From assembly GCF_007644045.2 (NCBI RefSeq), contig NZ_VMDW02000068.1, positions 47,638 through 111,637 on the forward strand: 64,000 bases of DNA. Reading direction: 5' to 3'. Position 1 is the stretch's first letter; each line of letters starts with the position of its first letter. The stretch comes from Vogesella urethralis (GTDB taxonomy: Bacteria > Pseudomonadota > Gammaproteobacteria > Burkholderiales > Chromobacteriaceae). This document shows positions 1 through 8,676 of the stretch, one piece after another. The position numbers and the translations under genes were made by a program. A model generated the notes under the pieces. That model had not been told where the DNA came from and searched no databases. It saw nothing but the letters and a program-made list of their open reading frames with translations.

Positions 1-1625
1 CGACAAGCAACATTACCATGCAGTTCGGCGCCAAGCCGCTTTTCGAGAAAGTTTCGGTCAAATTCGGCGAAGGTAACCGCTATGGCCTGATCGGTGCCAA
101 CGGCTCCGGCAAATCCACTTTCATGAAGATCCTGGGCGGCGACCTGGAGCAGAGCAGCGGTGAAGTCGCCATCGAAAGCGGCCTGCGTCTGGGTAAACTG
201 CGTCAGGACCAGTTTGCCTACGAAGACCAGCGCGTTATCGACGTGGTACTGCAAGGTCATATCGAAATGTGGGCAGCGATGAGCGAGCGTGATGCCATCT
301 ACGCCAACCCGGAAGCGACCGAAGACGACTACATGCATGCCGCCGAACTGGAGGCCAAGTTTGCCGAGTACGACGGCTACACCGCCGAAGCCCGCGCTGG
401 CGAGCTGCTGATGGGTGTCGGCATTCCGGTCGAGCAGCATTTCGGCCCGATGAGCGAAGTGGCGCCTGGCTGGAAACTGCGCGTGCTGCTGGCCCAGGCA
501 CTGTTCTCCAACCCGGACATCCTGCTGCTGGACGAACCGACCAACAACCTGGACATCAACACCATCCGTTGGCTGGAGCACGTGCTGAACGAGCGCAACT
601 CCACCATGATCATCATTTCGCATGACCGACACTTCCTGAACTCGGTGTGCACCCACATGGCCGACCTGGACTACAACACCATCCGCATCTACCCGGGTAA
701 CTACGACGATTACATGATCGCGTCCACCCAGGCCCGCGAGCGCCAGCTGGCGTCCAACAGCAAGGCCAAGGAACGTATCCAGGAACTGCAGGAATTCGTG
801 GCCCGCTTCTCGGCCAACAAATCCAAGGCACGTCAGGCCACCAGCCGTCTGAAGCAAGTGGACAAGCTGAAGGCAGACATGGTGGAAGTGAAGCCGTCCA
901 GCCGCCAGAGCCCGTTCATCCGTTTCGAGATGGACGACAAGTTCAAGCTGCACCGTCAGGCAGTGGAAGTGGATGCACTGTGCAAGGCTTACGACAAGAA
1001 GGTACTGCTGAAAGACCTGAGCTTCATTCTGGAAGCCGGCGCACGCCTGGCCATCATCGGCCCGAACGGTGCCGGTAAGTCCACGCTGGTGAAACTGCTG
1101 GCCGGCGCTTTCGAGGCGTCGCTGGCCGAAGGCATTGCCGCCGATGCCGGCATGATCAAGTGGGCAGAAAAGGCTCAGATCGGCTACTTCGCGCAGGATC
1201 ACGAAGCCGAGTTCGATTCCGACCGTACGCTGACCGAATGGATGCGCGAGTGGGGCCAGGAAGGCGACGACGAGCAAGTGATTCGCGGTACGCTGGGCCG
1301 TCTGCTGTTTGGCAGCAACGACGTGGACAAAGCCGTACGCGTACTGTCCGGTGGCGAGAAAGGCCGCATGCTGTACGGCAAGCTGCTGCTGCAGAAGCCG
1401 AACGTGATGATCATGGATGAACCGACTAACCACATGGACATGGAATCCATCGAAGCCCTAAACATGGCGCTGGAAAAGTACAAGGGCACCCTGATCTTTG
1501 TTTCGCATGACCGTCAGTTCGTCAGCTCGCTGGCCACCCATATCCTGGAACTGGATGGCAACGGCGGCTACGACTACTACACCGGCAACTACGAAGACTA
1601 CCTGGCCAGCAAAGGTCTGGAGTAA
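1..1625 (+). CDS. ybiT: ABC-F family ATPase YbiT-like, 5' end outside window
   Basis: This is a soluble ABC-F protein with two ATP-binding cassettes and no membrane domain; ABC-F factors act on the ribosome. Counted from the Met at position 18, the first Walker A (GANGSGKST) spans about residues 26-34 and the second (GPNGAGKST) lies near 350. The second cassette has LSGGE near 442 and a Walker B with DEPTNHMD. The first cassette has [15 protein letters not shown] where a signature would be; as I recall, this degenerate form is typical of YbiT. The frame stays open to base 1 (residues T-S-N-I-T before that Met), and YbiT homologues begin a few residues upstream of MQFG. The real start is therefore probably just outside the window and the Met at 18 is internal. 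Confident in family; the YbiT subgroup is inferred from motif pattern. Confidence 0.93.
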   Translation, partial: TSNITMQFGAKPLFEKVSVKFGEGNRYGLIGANGSGKSTFMKILGGDLEQSSGEVAIESGLRLGKLRQDQFAYEDQRVIDVVLQGHIEMWAAMSERDAIYANPEATEDDYMHAAELEAKFAEYDGYTAEARAGELLMGVGIPVEQHFGPMSEVAPGWKLRVLLAQALFSNPDILLLDEPTNNLDINTIRWLEHVLNERNSTMIIISHDRHFLNSVCTHMADLDYNTIRIYPGNYDDYMIASTQARERQLASNSKAKERIQELQEFVARFSANKSKARQATSRLKQVDKLKADMVEVKPSSRQSPFIRFEMDDKFKLHRQAVEVDALCKAYDKKVLLKDLSFILEAGARLAIIGPNGAGKSTLVKLLAGAFEASLAEGIAADAGMIKWAEKAQIGYFAQDHEAEFDSDRTLTEWMREWGQEGDDEQVIRGTLGRLLFGSNDVDKAVRVLSGGEKGRMLYGKLLLQKPNVMIMDEPTNHMDMESIEALNMALEKYKGTLIFVSHDRQFVSSLATHILELDGNGGYDYYTGNYEDYLASKGLE

Positions 1626-1663
1626 TCATATTGCATCATCTGCACGGCATGTGCAGGGGCAGC

Positions 1664-1692
1664 AAAAAGGCAGCGTCAGCTGCCTTTTTTTT
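1664..1692 (+). terminator. Rho-independent terminator after ybiT
   Basis: GGCAGC and GCTGCC are separated by GTCA, preceded by five A and followed by eight T. It lies 39 bases after the ybiT stop codon. Confidence 0.85.
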
Positions 1693-1943
1693 GCGCTGCG
1701 ATAAAGGCGCCACAGCTGGCTTGCCGTTTACGGAACTTGGTAGAGCGTTTGCTTTACCGTCCGCGTAGCCATGCGCTATATTGCAGCGCAAGATGGTTGT
1801 GCGCTGCAAAACCGGCAGCGACGCGCCACACATAACATGAGAAGACAGACAATAAAAACAGGGACTCGGCCCAAGGAAGGTCGATGGTGGAGGAAGTCCG
1901 GTCGACAATCGGGTCGCCTGCAACTGAATGCAAAGGAAGAATT
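1693..1943. other. Gene-free leader between ybiT and fabG
   Basis: No convincing reading frame is seen. The stretch should hold the fabG promoter. A weak candidate is a TTGCTT near 1748 with CTATATT near 1777, but the spacing is poor. The purine-rich AAGGAAGA at 1933-1940 is the fabG ribosome binding site. Confidence 0.4.
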
Positions 1944-2684
1944 ATGCGCTTGAAAGGGAAAGTCTCCATCATTACCGGCGGTGCCAGCGGCATCGGTAAG
2001 GCCACTGCCGAGAAATTCATCAAGGAAGGCGCCATCGTTGCCGTGTGCGACATCAATCTGGACGCCGTCAACGCCGTGGTGGAAGAGCTGAAAGCTGCCG
2101 GCGGCGAAGCAGTAGGCTACAAGGTTGACGTGACCGACAAGGCCCAGATCGCCGACATGGTTGGCGCGCTGAAAACCCAGTTCGGTCGCATTGACGTGCT
2201 GGTTAACAACGCCGGTATCGTGATGGATGCCCAGCTGATCAAGATGACCGAAGACCAGTTCGACAAGGTGATCGACATCAACCTGAAGGGCGTTTACAAC
2301 TGCACCAAAGCAGTAGTGGACACCATGATCGAGCAAGGCGCCGGCGTGATCCTGAACGCGTCGTCGGTAGTGGGTGTGTACGGCAACTTTGGCCAGACTA
2401 ACTACGCTGCGTCCAAGTTCGGCGTGATCGGCTTTGTGAAAACCTGGGCCAAGGAACTGGGCAAGAAGGGCATTCGTGCCAACGCGGTATGTCCGGGCTT
2501 TGTGGCTACCCCGATCCTGAAATCCATGCCGGAAAAAGTGATCCAGGCCATGGAAGACAAGGTACCGATGAAGCGCATGGCGCAGCCGGAAGAGATCGCC
2601 AACGTGTACGCTTGGCTGGCCTCCGACGAAGCCAGCTACATTAACGGTGCTGCCATCGAAGTGACGGGTGGTCTGACGCTGTAA
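1944..2684 (+). CDS. fabG: FabG-type 3-oxoacyl-ACP/acetoacetyl-CoA reductase (SDR family)
   Basis: A 246-residue classical short-chain dehydrogenase/reductase. It has the nucleotide-binding TGGASGIGKA near residue 12, the structural NNAG motif, a catalytic Ser in NASSVVG, and the YAASK Tyr/Lys pair. The likely reaction is NAD(P)H-dependent reduction of 3-oxoacyl-ACP or acetoacetyl-CoA. The start at 1944 is chosen because AAGGAAGA sits just upstream and the protein then begins MRLKGKVSIITGG, as in the family; the in-frame codons back to 1884 have no such site. It stands alone, between terminators, and not in a fab cluster. With a phasin gene in the window, a role in polyhydroxyalkanoate precursor supply is also possible. 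Family certain, substrate not. Confidence 0.85.
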   Translation: MRLKGKVSIITGGASGIGKATAEKFIKEGAIVAVCDINLDAVNAVVEELKAAGGEAVGYKVDVTDKAQIADMVGALKTQFGRIDVLVNNAGIVMDAQLIKMTEDQFDKVIDINLKGVYNCTKAVVDTMIEQGAGVILNASSVVGVYGNFGQTNYAASKFGVIGFVKTWAKELGKKGIRANAVCPGFVATPILKSMPEKVIQAMEDKVPMKRMAQPEEIANVYAWLASDEASYINGAAIEVTGGLTL

Positions 2685-2706
2685 GGTTGGCCGCAAGGCT
2701 AGCTGC

Positions 2707-2735
2707 AAAAAAACCCGCCTGGTGGCGGGTTTTTT
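2707..2735 (+). terminator. Terminator after fabG, probably bidirectional
   Basis: A-run, CCCGCC, loop TGGT, GGCGGG, T-run. It sits between convergent fabG and cysB and can serve both. Confidence 0.85.
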
Positions 2736-2776
2736 CATGGGCGCTTGCCGGTAAGGCGCGCCCGACACGGCGTGCT

Positions 2777-3715
2777 TTATTCCTCGTCGTCGCCGTGATG
2801 CAGTGCGCTGTCGACTTCCTTGCGGTGCAGGTGCGGCGCAAACAGTTCGATGAAGGTGTAAGCGTAGCCGCGCAGGTAAGCATCCTTGCGGATGCCGATC
2901 TTGGTGGTGGACGGCTCGAACAGGTGGCTGGCGTCCAGCGCTTGCAAGCCGATATCACGCTCCGGCTCAAACGCCATGCTGGCGATGATGCCGACGCCCA
3001 GGCCCAGCTTGACGTAGGTCTTGATGACGTCGGTATCGATGGCGGTCAGCACCACGTTCGGCGCTTTTCCCGCGTCGGTGAAGGCCTGGTTGATGCGCGA
3101 GCGCCCGGCAAAGGCAAAATCGTAAGTAATGATCGGGTAGCTGGCGATGTCTTCGAGTGTCAGCGGGCGGCCCAGCGCCAGCAGCGGGTGGCCGGCAGGC
3201 GCCACGATGCTGCGGTTCCACTCGTAGCAGGGCAGCATTGCCAGTTCCTTGTACAGCGCAATGCCTTCGGTGGCGATGGCCAGGTCGGCTTCGCCCGATA
3301 CCACCATGTCGCAGATCTGGGTCGGGCTGCCCTGCTTGATCGACAGGCGTACCTTGGGATAGCGGCGCACGAATTCGGCGATCACGGATGGCAGCGCGTA
3401 GCGGGCCTGGGTGTGCGTGGTGGCGATGGTCAGCGCGCCTTCGGCTTCCTTGGAAAACTCGTCGCCGACGCGCTTCAGGTTTTGTGCTTCGCGCAGGATG
3501 CGTTCCGAGATGCGCAGCACCTCTTTGCCCGGCTCGGATACGGCGACCACGCGTTTGCCGTTGCGGATGAATACCTGGATGCCCAGCTCGTCCTCCAGCA
3601 GACGGATCTGCTTGGAAATGCCGGGTTGGGAGGTGTGCAGTTTTTCGGCGGCTTCCGACACGTTCAGCCCCTGCTTGGCCACTTCCACCAGATAGCGTAA
3701 TTGCTGCAATTTCAT
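2777..3715 (-). CDS. cysB: LysR-type regulator CysB of sulfur assimilation
   Basis: A 312-residue LysR-family activator. The N-terminal winged helix-turn-helix (about residues 1-60; LRYLVEVAKQGLNVSEAAEKL and QPGISKQIRLLE) is followed by the effector-binding domain, with the CysB-type TTHTQARYALP near residue 100. In this family N-acetylserine is the inducer and sulfide or thiosulfate the anti-inducer. Its target is probably the divergent cysH-cysI-DUF934 unit, whose start is 111 bases away. The length matches CysB (about 310-325). Its 3' end faces fabG across a shared terminator. Confidence 0.93.
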   Translation of the reverse strand: MKLQQLRYLVEVAKQGLNVSEAAEKLHTSQPGISKQIRLLEDELGIQVFIRNGKRVVAVSEPGKEVLRISERILREAQNLKRVGDEFSKEAEGALTIATTHTQARYALPSVIAEFVRRYPKVRLSIKQGSPTQICDMVVSGEADLAIATEGIALYKELAMLPCYEWNRSIVAPAGHPLLALGRPLTLEDIASYPIITYDFAFAGRSRINQAFTDAGKAPNVVLTAIDTDVIKTYVKLGLGVGIIASMAFEPERDIGLQALDASHLFEPSTTKIGIRKDAYLRGYAYTFIELFAPHLHRKEVDSALHHGDDEE

Positions 3716-3826
3716 CGCGCGTCCCTTTAAAACCGAAAGTAATTAAATACTAACACAATATTCTTTTCCGATTTAAAGCCTTTGGCTACCATGGCACACT
3801 CTGTCCGTATGCCCAGGAGGCACCCG
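3716..3826. promoter_or_regulatory. Divergent cysB/cysH control region
   Basis: 111 bases, AT-rich in the cysB-proximal half (AATTAAATACTAACACAATATTC and following). It must hold both promoters and, by analogy with other cys operons, CysB sites. I cannot define the operator. AGGAGG at 3815-3820 is a perfect Shine-Dalgarno that fixes the cysH start at 3827. Confidence 0.55.
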
Positions 3827-4531
3827 ATGAGCCTTGCCGACAAGCTTGCCCAGACCGAAGCCCTGCTGCAGGAAATTGCCCGCACGCACGGCAGCGTGGC
3901 CCTGGCTAACAGCTTTGGCGCCGAAGATATGGTGCTGACCCACCTGATTGCCAAACTGTCCCTGCCCATCCGTATCTTCAGCCTCGATACCGGCCGTCTG
4001 CCGGTGGAAACCTACGAGCTGATGCAGAAGGTGGGTGAAGCCTACCCGGCCTACCCGATCCGCGTTTACTACCCGGACGCCAGCGCGCTGGAAGCTTACG
4101 TCAACGCCAACGGTATCAACGCCTTCTACAACAGTGTCGAGCTGCGCAAGTCCTGTTGTCACATCCGCAAGATCGAGCCGCTCAAGCGGGCACTGTCCGG
4201 TCTGGATGCCTGGATTACCGGCTTGCGCCGTCAGCAGTCGCCGACACGGCAAGACCTGGGTGACCGCGAGCACGACGCAGACAACGGCCTGATGAAATAC
4301 AACCCGCTGATCGAGTGGACCGAAAAAGACATCTGGGCCTTCATTCGCGAGCACAACGTGCCGTACAACGCCCTGCACGACAAGCACGTGCCGTCCATCG
4401 GCTGTGCTCCCTGTACCCGCCCCATCGCCATCGGTGAAGACGTTCGCGCCGGCCGCTGGTGGTGGGAAAACCCCGAATCCAAAGAGTGTGGTTTGCACGT
4501 AAAAGCCAGCCCGCTCAAGCGCCCGGCCTGA
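3827..4531 (+). CDS. cysH: Assimilatory adenylyl-sulfate (APS) reductase
   Basis: 234 residues, PAPS/APS reductase family. It reduces activated sulfate to sulfite using thioredoxin. The paired cysteines SCCHIRK (near residue 109) and CAPC (near 193) are the four-cysteine set that binds [4Fe-4S] and marks the APS-reducing branch; the E. coli-type PAPS reductase lacks it. The C-terminal ECGLH carries the catalytic cysteine. The ATG at 3827 is preferred over an ATG 45 bases upstream because of the perfect AGGAGG. Followed after 52 bases by cysI. cysD/cysN are not in the window. Confidence 0.95.
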   Translation: MSLADKLAQTEALLQEIARTHGSVALANSFGAEDMVLTHLIAKLSLPIRIFSLDTGRLPVETYELMQKVGEAYPAYPIRVYYPDASALEAYVNANGINAFYNSVELRKSCCHIRKIEPLKRALSGLDAWITGLRRQQSPTRQDLGDREHDADNGLMKYNPLIEWTEKDIWAFIREHNVPYNALHDKHVPSIGCAPCTRPIAIGEDVRAGRWWWENPESKECGLHVKASPLKRPA

Positions 4532-4540
4532 CAGGCATAC

Positions 4541-4563
4541 GTTGGCCGCGGTATGCGGCCAAC
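4541..4563. repeat. Inverted pair of the GTTGGCCGC word after cysH
   Basis: GTTGGCCGC, loop GGTAT, GCGGCCAAC: a 9-bp stem starting 9 bases after the cysH stop codon. There is no T-run, and it lies inside the cysH-cysI unit, so a full terminator role is doubtful. Confidence 0.8.
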
Positions 4564-4583
4564 CCCCACCGAGAGAGCTTTGC

Positions 4584-6239
4584 ATGTACAAGTACGATGA
4601 AGTCGATTTCCGCCTGGTGCGCGAGCGGGTAGAGCAGTTCCGCAGCCAGACCCAGCGTTATCTGGCCGGCGAGTTGTCGGAAGAAGAATTCCGCCCGCTA
4701 CGCCTGATGAACGGCCTGTATATCCAGCGTCACGCGCCCATGTTGCGCGTCGCCATTCCCTACGGCCACCTGTCCAGCAGCCAGATGCGCAAGCTGGCCC
4801 ACATTGCCCGCACGTACGACCGTGGCTACGGCCACTTCACCACGCGCCAGAATATCCAGTTCAACTGGCCGGAACTGGGCCGCGTGCCGGACATCCTGGC
4901 CGAGCTGGCCGACGTGGAAATGCATGCCATCCAGACCTCTGGTAATTGTGTGCGCAATACCACCACCGACGCCTTTGCCGGTGTGGCTGCCGACGAGCTG
5001 ATCGATGGCCGCGCCTACTGCGAGATCATCCGCCAGTGGAGCACGCTGCACCCTGAGTTCGCCTACCTGCCGCGCAAGTTCAAGATCGCCGTGTCCGGTA
5101 GCGCCGACGACCGTGCCGCCACCCAGGTGCACGACATCGGCCTGCACGTAGTACGCAACGACGCCGGTGAAGTCGGCTTCCGCGTGTTGGTGGGTGGTGG
5201 CCTCGGCCGTACCCCGATTGTCGGCAAAGTGGTGCGCGAGTTCCTGCCGCCGCAGCATCTGCTCACCTACCTGGACGCCGTGCTGCGCGTGTACAACCGC
5301 TACGGCCGTCGTGACAACAAGTACAAGGCCCGCATCAAGATCCTGGTACAAGCGATGACCGTGGAAGGCTTTGCTGCCAAGGTGGAAGACGAGTGGCTGC
5401 ATCTGAAAGACGGCCCGTCCACGCTGACAGACGCCGATGTGGCTTACTATGCCAGCTTCTTTACCGACCCGGCCTATGAAACACTGGCGGCCAACCCTGC
5501 CGAGTTCACCGACAAACTGGCCGAACCCGCCTTTGCCCGCTGGGTAGAGCGCAATACCCGCGCTCACAAACGTGCTGGTTACCGCTCGGTGGTGCTGTCG
5601 CTGAAGAAAACCGGCGTGCCGCCGGGCGATATCACCGCCGACCAGATGGACGTGGTGGCCGACATGGCCGACCGCTTCGGTTTTGGCGAGATCCGTTCTG
5701 CGCACGAGCAGAACCTGATTCTGCCGGACGTCAAGGAAAGCGACCTGTACACCGTGTGGCAACTGGCGAGCGAGCACGGCTTTGCCACGCCGAACATCGG
5801 CCTGCTGACCGACATCATCTGCTGTCCCGGCGGTGACTTCTGTGACCTGGCCAACGCACGCTCCATCCCGGTGGCCGAGGCCATCCAACGCAAATTTGAC
5901 GACCTTGATTACCTGTTCGATCTGGGCGACATCGACTGCAATTTTTCCGGCTGCATGAATGCCTGTGGTCACCATCACATCGGCAATATCGGCATTCTGG
6001 GCGTCGATAAGAACGGCCAGGAGTGGTACCAGATCACCCTGGGCGGTAGCCAGGGCAACTACACTGCCATCGGCAAGGTGATCGGCCCGTCGTTCGCGCA
6101 GGCGGATGTGCCCGCTGCGTTTGAAAAGATCATGACCCTGTACGTCGAGCAGCGCCAAGAAGGAGAGCGCTTCATCGAAACCGTACGCCGTATCGGCATC
6201 GAGCCGTTCAAGGAGCGCGTGTATGCAAAATCTCATTAA
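4584..6239 (+). CDS. cysI: Sulfite reductase hemoprotein (beta subunit)
   Basis: 551 residues, nitrite/sulfite reductase family: six-electron reduction of sulfite to sulfide on siroheme coupled to [4Fe-4S]. The cluster cysteines are visible as CCPGGDFC near residue 413 and CNFSGCMNAC near 451. Two ferredoxin-like repeats flank them. The start at 4584 (MYKYDEVDF) follows GAGAG; the in-frame Met 14 codons upstream lies in the inverted repeat and is rejected. No cysJ flavoprotein is next to it; the DUF934 gene overlaps its 3' end by 17 bases. The electron donor may be a ferredoxin or a separately encoded flavoprotein (inference). Confidence 0.93.
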   Translation: MYKYDEVDFRLVRERVEQFRSQTQRYLAGELSEEEFRPLRLMNGLYIQRHAPMLRVAIPYGHLSSSQMRKLAHIARTYDRGYGHFTTRQNIQFNWPELGRVPDILAELADVEMHAIQTSGNCVRNTTTDAFAGVAADELIDGRAYCEIIRQWSTLHPEFAYLPRKFKIAVSGSADDRAATQVHDIGLHVVRNDAGEVGFRVLVGGGLGRTPIVGKVVREFLPPQHLLTYLDAVLRVYNRYGRRDNKYKARIKILVQAMTVEGFAAKVEDEWLHLKDGPSTLTDADVAYYASFFTDPAYETLAANPAEFTDKLAEPAFARWVERNTRAHKRAGYRSVVLSLKKTGVPPGDITADQMDVVADMADRFGFGEIRSAHEQNLILPDVKESDLYTVWQLASEHGFATPNIGLLTDIICCPGGDFCDLANARSIPVAEAIQRKFDDLDYLFDLGDIDCNFSGCMNACGHHHIGNIGILGVDKNGQEWYQITLGGSQGNYTAIGKVIGPSFAQADVPAAFEKIMTLYVEQRQEGERFIETVRRIGIEPFKERVYAKSH

Positions 6240-6723
6240 AAATCGCGCCGTCGTCAGCGACGATAACTGGCGCCTGGTGCGCGATGCAGAGGAAGCATTT
6301 TCTGCTCAGGAAGATGTCATTTTGCCGCTGGCGGTCTATCTTGAAAGCAACCCATCGGCGCGCAGCGGCCGCACTGCGGTGTGGCTGGCACCGGATCAGG
6401 ACCCCGCTGCACTGGGCGACAAGTTGTCAACGCTGACGCTGATCGCTGTAGAGTTTCCGGGTTTTGCAGATGGCCGCGGCTACAGCATCGCCCGCCTGTT
6501 ACGCGAGCGGCTGGGCTTTGAAGGCGAGCTGCGGGCCGTTGGCGATGTGCTGCGCGATCAGCTGTCGTACATGGCACAAGTCGGTTTTGATGCCTTTGCC
6601 GTACGTGCCGATCGTGATGCGGCGCAGGCGCTGGCCGGCCTGGATGACTTCAGCGAGCAGTATCAGGCCACCGTGTTGCAACCTGTTCCTTTATTGAAAC
6701 GACGTGTTGCATCTGTTGTTTGA
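6223..6723 (+). CDS. DUF934 family protein of the sulfur-assimilation operon
   Basis: 166 residues. Proteins of this DUF934 type typically follow cysI in proteobacteria and are assumed to assist sulfite reduction; no activity is proven to my knowledge. The recognisable part is the centre, IAVEFPGFADGRGYSIARLLRERLGFEGELRAVGDV. No signal peptide or membrane segment is seen. The start overlaps the cysI end, with AAGGAG about 8 bases upstream, so the two are probably translationally coupled. Confidence 0.85.
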   Translation: MQNLIKNRAVVSDDNWRLVRDAEEAFSAQEDVILPLAVYLESNPSARSGRTAVWLAPDQDPAALGDKLSTLTLIAVEFPGFADGRGYSIARLLRERLGFEGELRAVGDVLRDQLSYMAQVGFDAFAVRADRDAAQALAGLDDFSEQYQATVLQPVPLLKRRVASVV

Positions 6724-6802
6724 TCGCAACTTTGCCTTATAGGTTTCGATAAAATATGGCTGAAAGGTGTTGTGTTTTTGTGTGAACTTTGCGCGCTTGG
6801 CG

Positions 6803-6832
6803 TTGACATACGGCAAGCGGCTTACCTATAGT
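6803..6832 (+). promoter_or_regulatory. Sigma-70-type promoter of the OmpA-family gene
   Basis: TTGACA at 6803-6808 and TATAGT at 6827-6832, 18-base spacer, leaving a leader of about 118 bases before the ATG at 6958. The leader is long and could carry post-transcriptional control, as is common for outer-membrane protein mRNAs. AGAGGAAG just before the start is a good ribosome binding site. Confidence 0.7.
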
Positions 6833-6957
6833 CACGGAAAATGATCTACCGATTGTTGCCATAATTTTCGTCATACGTTCTGTAGTGCTGCGTTAAGCGG
6901 GCTGTCACAGTCTGTTTAAATCATGGCTGAACGCGTTTCAACAAAGAGGAAGTAAGA

Positions 6958-7620
6958 ATGAAAAAATCGATCAAGCTGAGCGCTCTGCTGGCTACCCTGA
7001 TGCTGACCAGCACCGCTTTTGCCGCTAACCAGGGCTACACCCAGGCTGACGGCTCCCCGGTTGTGAAAAACGCCTACGGCGAATGCTGGAAACTGCCGAC
7101 CACTTACGACAAGGCTCGTGATGGCCTGGTCGAGTGTGGTGACCGTGAACCGGCCAAGCCGGTAGTTGTTGCACCGGCGCCGAAACCGGCTCCGGTAGTG
7201 GTAGCACCGAAAGTGCAAACCGTTATCAAGACCGTTAGCCTGTCCGCTGAAGGCCTGTTCGGTTTCAATAGCGCCCAGATCGTTGCTGGCAACCAGCAAC
7301 TGGAAGCACTGGTTTCCAGCCTGAAAGCCGATAAACTGCTGAAGTCGGTTTCTGTTGAAGGCCATACCGACTACCTGGGTTCCGAGAAGTACAACCAGGC
7401 CCTGTCCGAAAAACGTGCTAACGCCGTTAAAGACTACTTCGTTGCTGCCGGCATTCCGGCCGACAAAGTGACTGCTGTTGGCAAAGGCGAATCCGAAGCC
7501 AAACTGACCGCAGAATGCACCGCCAAGAAATTCAAGAAGCGTGCTGACCTGATCGCTTGCCTGGCTGGCGACCGTCGCTTCGACGTGAACGTGGAAACCG
7601 CCAAGGAAGTTCAGCAGTAA
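6958..7620 (+). CDS. OmpA-family peptidoglycan-binding protein, RmpM-like
   Basis: 220 residues. Signal peptide: KKSIK, hydrophobic core LSALLATLMLTSTAFA, cleavage near residue 23. A short N-terminal part has two cysteines, followed by a Pro/Val/Lys hinge (about residues 62-82) and a C-terminal OmpA domain (about 95-215) with the EGHTD and NQALSEKRANAVKDYF motifs that contact peptidoglycan. No beta-barrel is present, so the layout matches neisserial RmpM (class 4 protein), which associates with porins. The last part carries two more cysteines (AECTAKK and LIACLAG), probably a disulfide. Monocistronic, with its own promoter and terminator. Confidence 0.88.
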   Translation: MKKSIKLSALLATLMLTSTAFAANQGYTQADGSPVVKNAYGECWKLPTTYDKARDGLVECGDREPAKPVVVAPAPKPAPVVVAPKVQTVIKTVSLSAEGLFGFNSAQIVAGNQQLEALVSSLKADKLLKSVSVEGHTDYLGSEKYNQALSEKRANAVKDYFVAAGIPADKVTAVGKGESEAKLTAECTAKKFKKRADLIACLAGDRRFDVNVETAKEVQQ

Positions 7621-7637
7621 TCTGCTGCATCTTCTGC

Positions 7638-7666
7638 AAAAGCCCCGGTTTTGCCGGGGCTTTTTT
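7638..7666 (+). terminator. Terminator after the OmpA-family gene
   Basis: AAAAGCCCCGG, loop TTTTG, CCGGGGCTTTTTT, 18 bases after the stop codon. Confidence 0.9.
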
Positions 7667-7740
7667 GTTTTTCCCGATGGCTGGCAATGTTGGGGTAGGG
7701 TGGTTAAAATCGGATGTTTTGATCGATCATCGAGCCGCCC

Positions 7741-8676
7741 ATGCGTGCGTTTTTGGGGAACCCCCGCCGCTTTGCCTTGCCGCCGTGTGCGCTAACCATC
7801 GGTAATTTTGACGGAGTCCATCTCGGGCACCAGCGCATGCTGGCCCGCCTGCGGGAAGAAGCGGCTGCGCGCGGCCTGCCCAGCGCGTTACTGACTTTTG
7901 AACCGCATCCACGCGAGTTCTTTGCCCGCGGTACCCCGCCAGCCCGGTTGTCCGTGCTGCGCGACAAATTGTTGTTTCTGGCCGAGCGCGAGCAGGTGGA
8001 CTACGTGTTCATCTACCGCTTTAACCATGCGTTTTCGCGTATGGCAGCCGGCCAGTTTATCGACCAGGTACTGCTGCAGGAGCTGCAAACCCGCTACCTG
8101 CTGATCGGCGATGATTTCCAGTTTGGCGCAGACCGCAAAGGCGATTTTGCCCTGCTGCAGCAGCATGCCGGCTTTGTGACCGAGGCCATGCCATCGGTAC
8201 TGGTGGCTGGCGAGCGTGCTTCCAGCACGCTGGTGCGCGACAGGTTGGCCGCAGGTGACCTAGACAGCGCCACCCGTTTGCTGGGGCGGCCTTACCAGAT
8301 CAGTGGCAAGGTGATGCACGGGCAGAAGCTGGGCCGTACCATCGGCTTTCCCACCGCCAATGTGCATCTGCCGCATCGCCGGCCGGCACTGGAAGGCATC
8401 TTCGTGGTCGAAGTGGACACCCCGCACGGGCGCCTGGGTGGCGTCGCCAGTCTTGGCCGCAACCCGACCGTGACCGATACCCAGAATTACAAGCTGGAAG
8501 TGCACCTGTTCGATTTCCATGGCGACCTTTACGGCCAGCGGATCTCGGTGCACTTCCTGAAAAAGCTGCGCGATGAAGCGCGCTATGATGATCTGAACGA
8601 GCTGGTAGCGCAGATTGAACGCGACGCTGCCAGCGCCAGAACCTATTTGACCAGTTTGCAACGAGATCAGGCATGA
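7741..8676 (+). CDS. ribF: Bifunctional riboflavin kinase/FAD synthetase
   Basis: 311 residues. The N-terminal adenylyltransferase domain has [13 protein letters not shown] (about residues 20-32); the C-terminal flavokinase domain has [11 protein letters not shown] near residue 198. It converts riboflavin to FMN and FAD. It opens the ribF-ileS-lspA run, a common proteobacterial order, and overlaps ileS by 4 bases (ATGA). A copy of the GGTTGGCCGCA word lies inside the gene at 8243, read as R-L-A-A. Confidence 0.95.
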   Translation: MRAFLGNPRRFALPPCALTIGNFDGVHLGHQRMLARLREEAAARGLPSALLTFEPHPREFFARGTPPARLSVLRDKLLFLAEREQVDYVFIYRFNHAFSRMAAGQFIDQVLLQELQTRYLLIGDDFQFGADRKGDFALLQQHAGFVTEAMPSVLVAGERASSTLVRDRLAAGDLDSATRLLGRPYQISGKVMHGQKLGRTIGFPTANVHLPHRRPALEGIFVVEVDTPHGRLGGVASLGRNPTVTDTQNYKLEVHLFDFHGDLYGQRISVHFLKKLRDEARYDDLNELVAQIERDAASARTYLTSLQRDQA